NCBI GenBank assembly: GCA_918026815.1
Contig: CAKJVC010000143.1
Coordinates: forward strand, 248,001-312,000
Source of the DNA: Chalara sp. BL73
Taxonomy: Eukaryota; Ascomycota; Leotiomycetes; Helotiales
Direction of reading: 5' to 3'
Length of the DNA stretch: 64,000 nt
A program made the translations under genes and the position numbers. The notes under the pieces are model-generated. The model searched no databases. It saw only the letters and a program-made list of their open reading frames with translations, and had not been told where the DNA came from. Below, one piece after another: positions 14,645-25,657 of this stretch (position 1 is the first letter of the stretch; each line of letters begins with the position of its first letter).

Positions 14645-16155
14645 TCATCTGAAGTCCTTTTCTACCATCCAAGCATCATCTGGCCTCAAACCCACCTGTG
14701 GGAGATCGCAATCTTTATGTCCCCATTTTGCTTGGTAGGTCTTGACGCCAGTATCGATCATCATCTGCAGTGCCTGCTCGAACCCATCAGGGTCTCGATA
14801 GAAAGGCTCCCCTTTCCCACCAGTTTGCCTGTATTGCCACTTATTTCGCTCTCCCTGTTTCTTCACATCTTTCTGCTCCTCAACAGCCGCAAGTAGTTTT
14901 TCGAAGCCGAGGCCTCCGCGCTCATCCTCAGGCATGGCATCTAGTTCCGCTATAGTTTTGGGTGGATTCGCTAAATCGATCTTCTTACGAAAGAGCAAGC
15001 TCAGGTCAATGGAACCCCCCACATCGTTTATCCTTCCAGCGTCTACTACCGGCATTTTTATATTATTCATGGTAAAACGGCCATGCATATCTACGAACTA
15101 TTAGTTGATGGTCGTCTATCATTCACATAGAAGAGGTCGGCTTCTTAGTGGAAACGGCAACATATACGAAGGAGACTGGAAACATACCACAATCAGTCGT
15201 GTAGAAGCTCACAAAGGTGTCCCATGCTCCAACCTTTAAGAAACTCTTTACATTGTTCAACGCCAGCCAATCATACGCGAAAAATTGGATTCCCCATTCA
15301 TCTTTTACACCTGTTTCTGGATTCTTCAAATAGTCGGGGCTGGAGACCTCCTTTAACTTGTCTAAGGCACGAACATAGAGTGATTTGTAGGGATTGCCCT
15401 CGTATGCTTCCTCTGCTATCGGCAATACATCCATATGGCTCCAAAAGAAGTAATCCCATCCTTTATCCATTGAAGTCGAGATGTAAAAATTCTGAAGCTG
15501 CGCGAAAGTTAAAAGCGTGGGTGTTGATATAACATTCACGCCAAAGACGTTGGTGAGGCGCTGAACATTGAGGAAGAACGGATTTTGAAGAGTAATTTTC
15601 GGATTTGGAGGGAAGTTCGACTTCATAGTACCCGTGTTATCTACAACATAAATATCTTCTGGAGGCCATCCAGCCGCGATATATCCAAGCACGCATTGCT
15701 GCAGCATAGGCCAGTTCCGAGTAAACCCAATGAAGAGTGGTGTTTTCTCCTCAGCATGAGGCGTGGGAGGTTGATTCCACTATGTCGACATAGTTAGCAA
15801 CTGATTTTTGCCTTTGGATTAGTATCTTCAGATTGCATCGAGGAAAATTCCCCGCGAAACACTAGTTGAAGAATTCCCATTCCTAAGGCTGCTCAGCATC
15901 TCCACAATTACTCACTGACGGAATAGCGGGCAATTTTCCCGTCACAACACCATCGAGAAGGGGAAAGTTGTCATTAATAGGCTGTACAGGCTTCGCTTTT
16001 GACTTGTGTTTGTATATAGGTCCTGGGGCGCGTGCAGGCTCCTTAAAGCCAACGACAGATCCGAGGTTTGGGACACCATGCGACCAAAAGAAGAGCAATG
16101 AGATGGAAAGGATGGCAGCAATTACGAACAAGTTCCAAAGACGCTTCGATATCAT
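14645..16155 (-). CDS. type II membrane protein, possible GT-A-fold glycosyltransferase
   Basis: Three exons (16155-15916, 15779-15188, 15090-14645; introns 136 and 97 nt) join in frame to 425 aa. A second ATG at 16182 would add 9 residues. Residues about 6-24 form a hydrophobic signal anchor after a short basic N-tail, then a Pro/Lys-rich stem, so the main domain should be lumenal (Golgi). That domain begins 'EKTPLFIGFTRNWPML' and contains an acidic Asp/His motif 'FFWSHMDVLPI' and a 'TTDCDMHGRF' segment that exists only after intron 2 is removed. These resemble metal- and nucleotide-sugar-binding motifs of GT-A enzymes, but I cannot place the family, so the transferase role is inference. No disruption is seen. 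Confidence 0.55.
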
Positions 16156-17859
16156 AATGGCAGAGGGTGATGTAAAAGTCATAAGCGGGTGCAGCAGTCC
16201 GCCATTGAATAAAAGAAGTGCAGTCAGGCGAAATTGAGAATTCACCACTCATGATAAAAATGCCTCCTATCCTGGAACGCGTCTGGGACTGCGCCCCTCC
16301 CTCGCCTTGTGGAATGGCATGTCAGATATAGTGACAGTCTGGGGAATATTAGTGGAGAAGGGTTCCTGTTCCCTGTGCACAAGCAAATTGGCGGCATGTG
16401 ATATACTCTGCACTTACCCGTCGGCGAAAAAAAAATTAATAAAAATAATTGGAAGCATTGGCCAAAATATTTTAATTTCGGTAACTTCAACATACACAGA
16501 AATAATTGTGTTAAATCGCATTTTGTCTCTTTTGTCTTCTCTTTTTTTGCTTCTCTTTGCGGAGGGGAAGCTTGATACGAGGTGTAAGCGCGGTTGTTGC
16601 ATTCGGATGGTGTCGGCCTTTGATTGGTTGACATTCCCGGGCTGCGTTGGGATGCTGGTGTCGCTCATGCCACTTCAGGACAAAAGCAACTTTCCAATTT
16701 ACTAGATTGAGCGACCACTTTGTGTATAATTCAATACGCCTTCTAGACAATACACCCTATTAAGCCTAGTTGTATCCTATATCGTGTAGTCTCTTGATAC
16801 CATACTACAAGACCTTGAAGCAGAGAAAATCGCGTAGTACGAAGTTTTATCCCTTTGATACAATTAAGCGGGCTATTTTTTATATCTTCCCAGGTCGCTG
16901 TTTGACTGTCTTCCCAGCCAGTGAATGTTCCGAGCATTCTGGGCAAGACCGCACCACCCGTGCGCTACCCGATCCAGTTCTTTCCCGCGGCCGTCCGAGA
17001 TAACCGACCGGCGTGAAGGTTAACGACCAAGCCGAGGCTCGTGATCAAGCACCAAAGTACCAGAGTCATCTTTCTTGATCGATTAGCCTCTATTCATAAG
17101 GTTTCGCTTAACCTATGCTTCGGTCAATCGAGGCTCATTAAATTCTTTCCCTTCGTCAGCCAGAAGTCAGTCTAGAGCATAAGTAGAGCTCAGATATTTC
17201 AATAGCATCCGCATCGTGGTTCCTCCATCTTCCTAAAGGCCACCAGCACCAACAAGATTTCGAAGGAAGGATCCAGGAGTATGTGTACCATGAGCGCTGG
17301 CTGAGGCTGATCGCTGTTCCGTATCCGGAAGAGAAGGAAGTTGCATACAAACTTGCAGTGAATATTCCAACTCGCCGGCAGGAATCGCCAACTAATTTCA
17401 CATTAGTTGCGAGTGGTAATGGCGGTTTCCAGATCTCGGAAGGCACCCAGACCCGGAGTAGATGAGCCAAAAGAGCGTTAGAAAGTGTATAAGTTTACAA
17501 CACGGTTCTGAAACGGTCCTGGTATAACGAATAAATACCCTCTCAGTATATTGAAAGATAATATGCTATGAAATGGGAAGAATAGAGCTATTTTGAGTAT
17601 TTTTGAGAACTTTGATGAGGAAATTACTGAACAAACTCGATATCTCCTTATGGATATGTTGGTGAAAGTTGCTAACGCAATTCGGAAAGCTATCGAATCT
17701 CCCTCATGATCTCCGCCCGCCGTCCATGAAATACATTAGTACTAAGTCCCCAGGAGTAGGTGAGGTCGCGGTGTGACGACGTCTCAGATCGTCTCCGGAA
17801 TCGAGTTTGTAGTTACAACGCTTTGGACGAGCGTCGGTGAGTTTCCTATAGGAAATTGA
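16156..17859. other. intergenic, 1.7 kb
   Basis: No supported gene. A reading frame ending at 17465 on the plus strand codes a protein-like stretch ('YVYHERWLRLIAVPYPEE') but is closed upstream by a stop and has no recognisable family. It may be a gene fragment. Confidence 0.45.
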
Positions 17860-19375
17860 TTAGTTTACCAAAAGATATAAATGCAGAGAAAGTCCATACT
17901 CGTGATCGTGCCTCGATTCCGTTGGCTGGTAGAGAGGGCCCGAAACAGTATTGTTAACATTAGGAGTCGAGTGATCATCATGCTTTTCGGTTATAATACG
18001 AACCCGTTTGAAAGCAGATATCGGTTGATCTTCCAAAATTTCAGCTTCCCGTCTTTGTCTTTTTCGGGTATTAAAACCATGCAATTTTGTCTCATACTTG
18101 TTGTCAGAGGGTACCGCAGAGCCCTCAAAGCCAGTTGGAAGTTCTATAACCCGGTGGTAATAATGTATGCCACATAAAGTACTATTCTATGTCAGCTTTG
18201 AACCATTCTACTTGAAATACTAGCCAACCATATTATCCCATCAGTGCACATCTCTTCTGATGGGGCTTTACAGCTTGGGCAAATATTGACTGCAGTATCG
18301 CCATTTCGCCTTGGGAATATCACGTCCATTCCGATTCTCTGCCCTGGTAAGAAGGCTGCTGCCCAAGGTGTTGACCGGCTTATATCCCTACTCGCTGCCA
18401 TCTGTTGAAGAGCCCAAAGCTTCTCAAGGATCATCTCATGGCCTTGAAACCCACGGAAACGATGCTCGATTACATCATCGAAAGCATCCCAAGATGATAT
18501 AAACTGGAGATGTACGGGTACTATTCTCCCGATCGCATCTTCTAGGATAAAGGGCTCTTGTATCAATGCCCTCTCAAGATAACTAGGAAGAAGCCCTTGA
18601 ATAGATGTCATAGTTTTATACATAGCGATGTTGACCAGATAAGTCTTTTGCATCAGCTGCCGTAGGTCACTGCCCATATTTTGCAGCCACCGGAATCTCA
18701 CAGCTTCAAAAATACTTGTTAATTTGCTACTCTTCGCTGCTGATATTAGTAAAAAATTGTTGTCTTCTACTTGTTTCTGAACTTTCGCGATGGCGACGCT
18801 ATGACTCTCGGCCACATTTGCACCACGCACTGCTTCTTCTGTCAGTTTTTCCTTGAGTTGCTTATCCTTTAGCTCTAGGAGGTGGCTAGTTTGGGGGTAT
18901 CTCAGTATTTAGTCGCTCACACACTGAAGGGTGCTTACAGCTGAGCTGTTGCAACCAAACTGTTGATCGACGAATAATGCGCAATAACCTCAACCCTGAA
19001 CTTCGCAAGTTCGTTACTCTGGGACCATTGCCACTGTACTTTCCTTGCAGTATCTTTCACGAGGCTTCCACTTCCAGTGTCCCTCAACGAAATTTCATAT
19101 TTCCTGATCTTGGACTGAAAAGCCTCCACGGACTTTTGGCACTTCTCAACGATTTGCTGCGCCGTCACACTCAACGCTTGAAGCTCAGATGAGGAGGAAA
19201 ATTCGCGAGACAACCTCTCGACTTCAATCAACGACCGATCGAGGCATCGGAGCTCACGAATGATGTCCTGGTACTCAGCTGCAGCGCCGCGGCTTCTATC
19301 TAAGGCTTCAACTAGATCTTTAACTACCAGAACGACGGCGATGATGTCGCCCACACTTCCAAACGTAACGGGCAT
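17860..19375 (-). CDS. fungal regulatory-N-terminus protein with C-terminal zinc-ribbon-like CxxC pair
   Basis: Three exons (19375-18939, 18885-18229, 18181-17860; introns 53 and 47 nt) give 471 aa. The N-terminus 'MPVTFGSVGDIIAV' and the following helical region (about 1-145) are the common fungal module found in front of ubiquitin-like (ULD-type) domains and STAND receptors. The middle (about 220-370) carries a ubiquitin-like-domain type segment ('WDAFDDVIEHRFRGF', 'PGQRIGMDVIF'). Intron 2 is the informative one: without it the frame ends at 18192, with it the protein reads CPSCKAPSEEMCTDGIIC then TLC, completing a CxxC..CxxC zinc-binding pattern, followed by a basic tail 'NTRKRQRRE'. Function is unknown; such proteins are often linked to signalling or incompatibility, which is inference. 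Confidence 0.7.
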
Positions 19376-20281
19376 GACTACTGAGAATTTCGGCTTTCAT
19401 GAACTGGTTGTGATATGACTTTGCAACGTTCGCAGGCTCATGAGGTCTATGAAGTGTTTGCTACAAGGCTGAGCACAAGGCATAATTGACGGCTCAATCT
19501 TTGATGATTGGCTACAGCTTTTGTTTTTTATAATTCGCCGAACTATCGAGAGGGCTACTTGGCAAACGATATTATTTTTGGAATCCCTGTAATGCAAAGC
19601 GGCCATCCTATCATCTTAATATATAAAAAACCATTCTATCTTATCTAGAACGCCTGTTTTCTTCCCTCCGGTAAAGCACACTTTATGGAAGGATGCCTTC
19701 GCACTAAGTATTAAAACAAAGATGACCAACTAGTCGGCCCTCTTGCAATGTGATAAGTCTCTATGTTGGTTAAGATAATGAGCATACGTTCCACATTCTA
19801 CGGTACTTGGCATCAGAGAGAAGAGACGGGCTTAGAGGGACAATATGTCGGAGTAATTAGAGATCACCTAGATTTGAGCGAGGAGATAGAACTAAGTCAT
19901 CCAGGGCAGCAACTTGAAAATTAGACTGTTAATCTGACTTGCTTATAATCTGCCTATAGGTGACATTTGTACAAAGACCATGTCATGTGATTTTGACATG
20001 ATTCAAAAAAATATGGTGATAGGGTTTGATAAAGATGTTTCATACATCATGTATAGGATGAAGTATGCAATTCATCACCTTTGTTGAACAATTTTAACAC
20101 TCGTTGAATGTATCCAACGTACCCTTATGCTGGTGTGCTGCCTGAATGCTGCCTGGTTCCTCTTCGACAACCACAAGATTTTCTTAACTCCAATGAAGTG
20201 TCTGCCTTTTAAGCCCATAAACTCCCTCACTTCAAAAACACAAAAACTTACACTGCAAGGCGACGACTATAGTCCACTACC
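19376..20281. other. intergenic, 0.9 kb
   Basis: AT-rich region between divergent genes. Nothing recognised beyond possible promoters on both sides. Confidence 0.55.
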
Positions 20282-21097
20282 ATGCCTCCAAAGAAAAAGA
20301 GACATGTCTCAATGTCAACTTCTGAGCAGCATCCCTGGTTGGACCCCTATAAATTCCATCGTCGACCATATGTCCAAAAATCTCCTCTCAGTCGCCTACC
20401 CGCCGAGATCCGTCTCACTATCTACCTGCATATATTCCCAGTCTCTTTCTTCAAGCCAGATGTTCCTCAGCTCTTCGCTTCTGCCAAGGCTCACGAGGAA
20501 GGCAGCCCGTTTCCGACCCATGATAGAGTCCTCGGTCTGGCCCGCACCTGCCAGCAGTTCTATGGGGAAATAATCCCAGTCTATTTCCATACGATGACTT
20601 TCGCTTTCAGCAACGTATATGACATGTATCGCTACCTATACATGATCGGCGACTATCGACGCCCACTCATCAAAAGCATTGCTTTCTGGCTAAGGAAGGA
20701 TAATTACGATCACACGCTAACTAGGAGGCATAATTCGGTCCCACTCTTGTATCGGCTAGGATTCAAAATTTTAAGTAAGTGCACTGGCTTAGAGAGATTA
20801 TGGGTTGCTGTTTCCAGCGACACGAGAAGAAACGATGAGGTGCATGACTCCCATGATTTGTTTCGAGTGGAGAATATTGAGATGTTATTTGGTATTTGTC
20901 GAGGGCGGAATCTGGATGTGCGGGTTAGGGAGTTGTACCCATTGCAGGATTTAGAGCAGGATATTTTTGAGGCAGAAGAGAGGCTAGCTTTGCCGTGGCC
21001 ATCGCCCATGCCTAGGCGGAGGGCTTGGTTTGAGGCTAAGCATCTTGCTGCTTTCGAGACGGCTTTGGTGGAGGGTATCATGCCAAAGAGTGGTTAG
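20282..21097 (+). CDS. F-box-like (LPAEIR-type) fungal protein
   Basis: Single-exon gene of 271 aa. A basic N-terminus (MPPKKKRH) is followed at about residues 38-55 by 'LSRLPAEIRLTIYLHIF', the start of a short F-box-like helix bundle shared by a large, often expanded family of filamentous-fungal proteins (DUF7730-type). The rest fits that family: an early 'VLGLARTCQQFYGEIIPVYF' helix pair and a later leucine-rich part. Such proteins could act as substrate adaptors of SCF ligases, but no partner or substrate can be named. The ATG directly precedes the conserved basic tail. No disruption is seen. Confidence 0.75.
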   Translation: MPPKKKRHVSMSTSEQHPWLDPYKFHRRPYVQKSPLSRLPAEIRLTIYLHIFPVSFFKPDVPQLFASAKAHEEGSPFPTHDRVLGLARTCQQFYGEIIPVYFHTMTFAFSNVYDMYRYLYMIGDYRRPLIKSIAFWLRKDNYDHTLTRRHNSVPLLYRLGFKILSKCTGLERLWVAVSSDTRRNDEVHDSHDLFRVENIEMLFGICRGRNLDVRVRELYPLQDLEQDIFEAEERLALPWPSPMPRRRAWFEAKHLAAFETALVEGIMPKSG

Positions 21098-23049
21098 ATA
21101 GCTTTGGATCCAATTTGATCAGACCAAACCCCTAGAGGCGACTGCTTAATGTACCGAACAAGCGGATGCCGTAGTAAAGGAAATGAGAGGAATGCGTAAC
21201 TTAGATTACATAATCTAAAGTGGACGCGTATATTATTTTGGAGTAGCCTTACCATCATGTGTGTAAATATATATACTGGAGTAAGCTTAACCAGGTTGTT
21301 TTTCATACCCAATGTCACTAACCCTCCATAAACATTATCTTTTCCTCAACGTTGTTGAGGCTTCTATTTATGAAGATGATTCATCTTCATCACCGGCATA
21401 ATTGAATATTGTACAACATAGGCTATACAATAAGCAAGAACTGCCATCTCCTTCATCCACAAAAAAAAATCGCTCACGGTATTCTCGACCCTTTGTGGCC
21501 TTGACACTACAGCTACTATTGTACGGATTCTACAGCCTATTGTTATGCCTAACAGTCCACTAATAATTGACTCTGGCGTCCGAATTCTACCCTTTGCGGC
21601 TGTAATGGCCCTCTCATCTGCTTTAACATCCATCCTCATTAGCGCCACCGAACTTCCCATTGCGTCTCTATTGTGATCCGTGCCTCCAGTCCCCGTTTAA
21701 GACATAATATGGAAGCTATGTTTATTTCAACATAGGCCGATCTCCATCTTCACAGGGCCGAGAAGCTCTCCTTGCTGTGGCCGAAATGTCAAGTAATAGC
21801 TCGTCCCGTGTTTAGGGGAAGCTACAATCTGCAAATGAGCATATTAGTAGGATTTGCAGCCACGACAGTGCCTGCATGTGCTCTGATGTGGGAGCGCAAG
21901 CAGTCATTTTACGAAAACATAATTTTCAAGTCTAGGCCAGAGGAAAGGCATGAAGCTTTAACATAGTATATATATCTTACTCCAAGACCACGTATAATAT
22001 CTTTCATTATAGAATTTGACCTGCTATTATTCAAAACTGTGCATCTCTTGCGAATTTCCATACCTCTAGTGGAGCACTTAAAGTAGCCCGACGGACCGAT
22101 TTGGCAATTCCTAGGACACTGGTCTGAATTCCAACACCAGGTATCTCATATGCACCCTCACGCATAAACATAGAGAGTACTTGAGAGCTACATACCACGA
22201 TCAAAGCTCCACTTTCCTGTTTCCTAAGATCTGCTGTGTCATAAACCATTGCAGATGGGATGTTGGTAACTGGCTGGCGACCCTTGGCCGGACGTAGCAC
22301 GTGTAACAAATTTGCTTGTTGACTTTGCATAAGTTTTCAAGATGCAAATAGGTAATGGGGTGGCCCTCGAATCGTCAAATCACGAATAAAGCCAACATAT
22401 CGTTACAGCTGCACTACGATGTGAGCTGTCCGACGGACAATCATATGAATTTGTTCAGGGTGTTGTACCTTGAAAGATGGCCGAGAGTCAGCTAGAGACT
22501 CATGGGAGGCGCCAAGTGTTGGTACTTTATTTATCCGGCTCAAGAGCCAACGGTTCGTGCATGCAGGCCTGGAGTCATTTCCAACGCCGTAACCAACAAA
22601 TCTCCAATATTTGGCACACTGTGGTCAAGAGGCCATTAGTTCTGTAACATCTGTTGGTCGTGATTCTTTCGACAGGGTTATAGCCTTTATCCATGCTTTC
22701 AATAGCCTAGCCAAAAAGAGAAAAAAATTGCTGAAGCCGAGTGCTGGCCTACCAAAAATGAGACAGTAACGTAAGCTGCATCTAGATTGGAGATGTTGGT
22801 AAAGTGAATGATATGGCATAATCAAGGTGGACATTGATTGCAATGTAGCGTAGCAGACAGATTACGTAAATACTACGGCGACAGGCCACTTTACGATTGA
22901 GATTTGCATATAATATGCAGTTCCAAAAATATAGGGACAAAGAATCTCCTGTGTTCGAAGAGGTATGCGCATCATGGTCCTGCAGAGCAGGCACTAGAGT
23001 ATCCATTAGTTTTTTCTCCTCCGAAATTGCAAAATTGGTCCTTCTAGAA
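21098..23049. other. gene-poor interval, about 2 kb
   Basis: No gene supported. Open frames at 21364-21660 and 22031-22330 (minus, both with ATG) match no family I know. Bases 21411-21458 resemble 27961-28009 (see findings). Confidence 0.45.
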
Positions 23050-24560
23050 GTGATATATAGGCATCGCGCATTTGAAAAATGTTACAATCTCTCTGCCCCA
23101 TTGCTGGTTCAAAGATCCTTCACCTAGAGTGTCCCCTATTACCTTGCGGACATCGAGGCAATGTAACACCCTTCTGTCAGCATCGTCTCTAGAAGTGCCA
23201 TACTTTTCCCAGGGCACGAGCCAGACCCTCTTGAAAAGGAATGAAAATTCGATCGACAGAGAGCAATATTTTCTGCGGTCACCCCATTGGCTTCATCAAC
23301 AATCCATCGCTCTGGACGGAACACATATGGATCTCGGTAAACTTCATTACGTGATTGTGTCCAGCTTGCTGCTCCTACGATTACTCCTGCCGGATAGCGT
23401 TCACCATTGATTGTGATGCCTCCTTGTCTAACCTCTCTGTTCATTTCACTCGGCCCCGGAGGGGTAAGTCGCATGCCTTAAGATAAGTGCAAGACTGGAG
23501 TTTGGGACCAGGGATAATATCACCAATAGACGTAAACATAGATCGAATCTCGCGTACGAGCTTTTGGAAACAAACATGATAACGCACCAAGTAGAAGAAG
23601 ATACCAGAAAGGCTGGTCGCAGTAGTATCGGCTCCTGCTACTGTAAGCATATTGGCTTCAGCCCAAAGTTCGTTCTCATCGTGGGCAGGATGGCCAGTAT
23701 CCGGGTCCTTGGCTTCACTAAGGAAGTGGCACATGTCAAGACGCTGCTGACTCTCTGGCTTCCATTTAGTTCCTCTTCTAGCGTAATCCGCCTGCTAATG
23801 CTGTCTTTGACAAATTGATAGTAATTTTTGATCTCAGGAAGGGTAACTACCTCCATCAGAGCATCAAAACCCTTTGGTCTTAGCCAAAGGACGAAGTCGC
23901 GAAGAGGCGAACGAGTAATCTGCGACCTGATGAGAAGGATATCTGCACACACCCAGATACACTTACTGGATACCAAAACTTCAAATACTGTGCGATATTA
24001 TGTGGCATTGTCTTGAAAGGATTATGCCCCGGCTCTTTAATGCCAAGTGATTTGCCAAAACAAAGATCTCCCGTAACGTCGAAAGCCAGAACATGTGCAA
24101 GATTAGAGAAATCTTTTGGTGCTGTCCACCCACCATCGCCTCCACATTCATCAGCTATAAGCTCAATCCAGCGATTGGTATGTGCTATCATGAAAGCTGA
24201 AGCTGCCCGAAGAGACATTTTGGCAAAAGAGAGATTGAGTAACTTCCTTTTCCTTGCATGAACTTTTGGATCAACAGTAGTAAATGTGCTTCGCTCTTTG
24301 TGGTTTTTTTTGGAACGCTGTATAGAAGGAGCTCCTCTGTACATTTGCTATCATACTATAGATGTCGTTGTATGACACGGGATCACAGAAAATGACGGTG
24401 TTTGGTTCAATACGAAACTTGATTCCGTATATTTGATATTTGATTGAGTTGCCAGATCCATATATGACGGTCCCCTCGTATTGCATGGTACGACGATGGT
24501 CCGGGGACTTTGGCCAAAGCATGAAGCAAAAGGTTATACACCATACGAATGAAGAGCTAT
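23050..24560 (-). pseudogene. cytochrome P450 pseudogene (TRI11/benzoate-hydroxylase-like group)
   Basis: Remains of an ER-bound haem-thiolate monooxygenase on the minus strand. Recognisable in order: 'LAKVPGP' hinge (near 24505), 'IEPNTVIFCDPVSYNDIYS', 'NHKERSTFTTVDPKVHARK', 'DVTGDLCFGKSLGIKEPG', a 47-nt intron (23966-23920), 'LWAEANMLTVAGADTTATS' (I-helix with AGADTT), 'RLTPPGPSEMNREV', 'VFRPERWIVDEANGV' and the haem loop FHSFSRGSGSCPGK. The parts lie in different frames: breaks at about 24470-24500, an A8 run on the minus strand (24304-24311), 23761-23772, 23471-23477 (a few codons also missing), 23168-23185 and 23074-23080. The reading frame upstream of the hinge contains stops. Several independent breaks make a single sequencing error unlikely. 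It is probably a relic of a metabolic gene cluster. Confidence 0.9.
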
Positions 24561-25657
24561 ATTGGTTAGACGGAAACACAAACATTATTGAGAGGGAAGC
24601 TTCCTACAAGCAATAAGGACAACACCACCATGAGTGAGATCCAGCGCCATAGCGTGCGGAGTGAGAACAGAAACGCCATTACAAAAGCTACGAAGCATGG
24701 ATATCTGACCAATCGAGCCCGTCGAACAGTGGGAGTCGAAGTGAAGGATCATCATTAATCAAAATGGACATAAGTTACGTAGAACAATCCAGAGTGCTAC
24801 GTGACGTAGCAGTGTTGGTTTCCTGCTTATACTTGATTTCCTTGGTCAGCTGTAAGTGATAAAGGTTATGCACTATGCGAGTGCTAACCTCTCCACCTAA
24901 TAATGGCAGTCCTCACAGAACAACAAGGGTAATGGCGTAAGGCTGTGTATTAATCAAAGTGGAGAAAAAGTAACTACCTTTGCCATATGTGTAAAAGCCT
25001 CAGTGCAGGCATTTGAAGTGTATACTGAGTAGGAGGGCGAAATTGCGTTGGATACCTGGCTTGCTTCCACCGGCCCTGTGTGGCTTGGTGGTATCGGATA
25101 TCTAGGATATTATAAACAAAGATTATTCGGCAGGTTCTGTAGATACAGCCAAGGCTGTTGAGCTAAGGACTCACCAATAAAAGTGTTTATATTCTTTTGT
25201 TATTAAGGGTTAGAATCCTAGGCTGCTGCCAGCTTGTGCAAGAAAGCGGAGCTTGAAAAGGAGCAAGGGTCTTAGACCATTTGGGAGATCACTTGCACTG
25301 TTTGTTCCAACAACACCGGCCCAAATGACCCTTCACTTATGAAAAGGCGGGGATAGCGTATGCATGGTTTAATGTACACCCACCTTCTTTGTCACTAATG
25401 CATTTCCAAACCCGATAATCTTCGAGAAAATTATTCAAAGACCATGAGCAACTTTCATAATAAAACCTTTCAATACTAGTCTAATCAAGGCACCTGCAGA
25501 CACTCTTTCAAGCCTTGCTTAGCTGCAGTATATATCCATACTCATTCCAGAGAAACACTCCTCAATTTCTCCTAAGGCGAGCTGTTCTTGAAGCCTCTAA
25601 TAGCATTCTATATTCCACAGTTCACAAGTTGTTGTTTAACTGCAAGAAAATAAAACT
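24561..25657. other. intergenic, 1.1 kb
   Basis: No open frames of note; presumed promoter region of the beta-lactamase-like gene. The similar strings ATTAATCAAAATGGA and ATTAATCAAAGTGGA occur near 24755 and 24950. Confidence 0.5.

Noticed and set aside
17156..17470. Frames on both strands near 17.3 kb
   Set aside because: Plus-strand frame is protein-like but short, closed upstream and unrecognised; left as a possible fragment only.
21364..22330. ATG frames of about 98-99 codons on the minus strand
   Set aside because: No family recognised and no splice partners; the region looks degenerate.
23050..24560. Treating the P450 as intact with one sequencing error
   Set aside because: At least six independent frame breaks plus missing codons cannot be one error.
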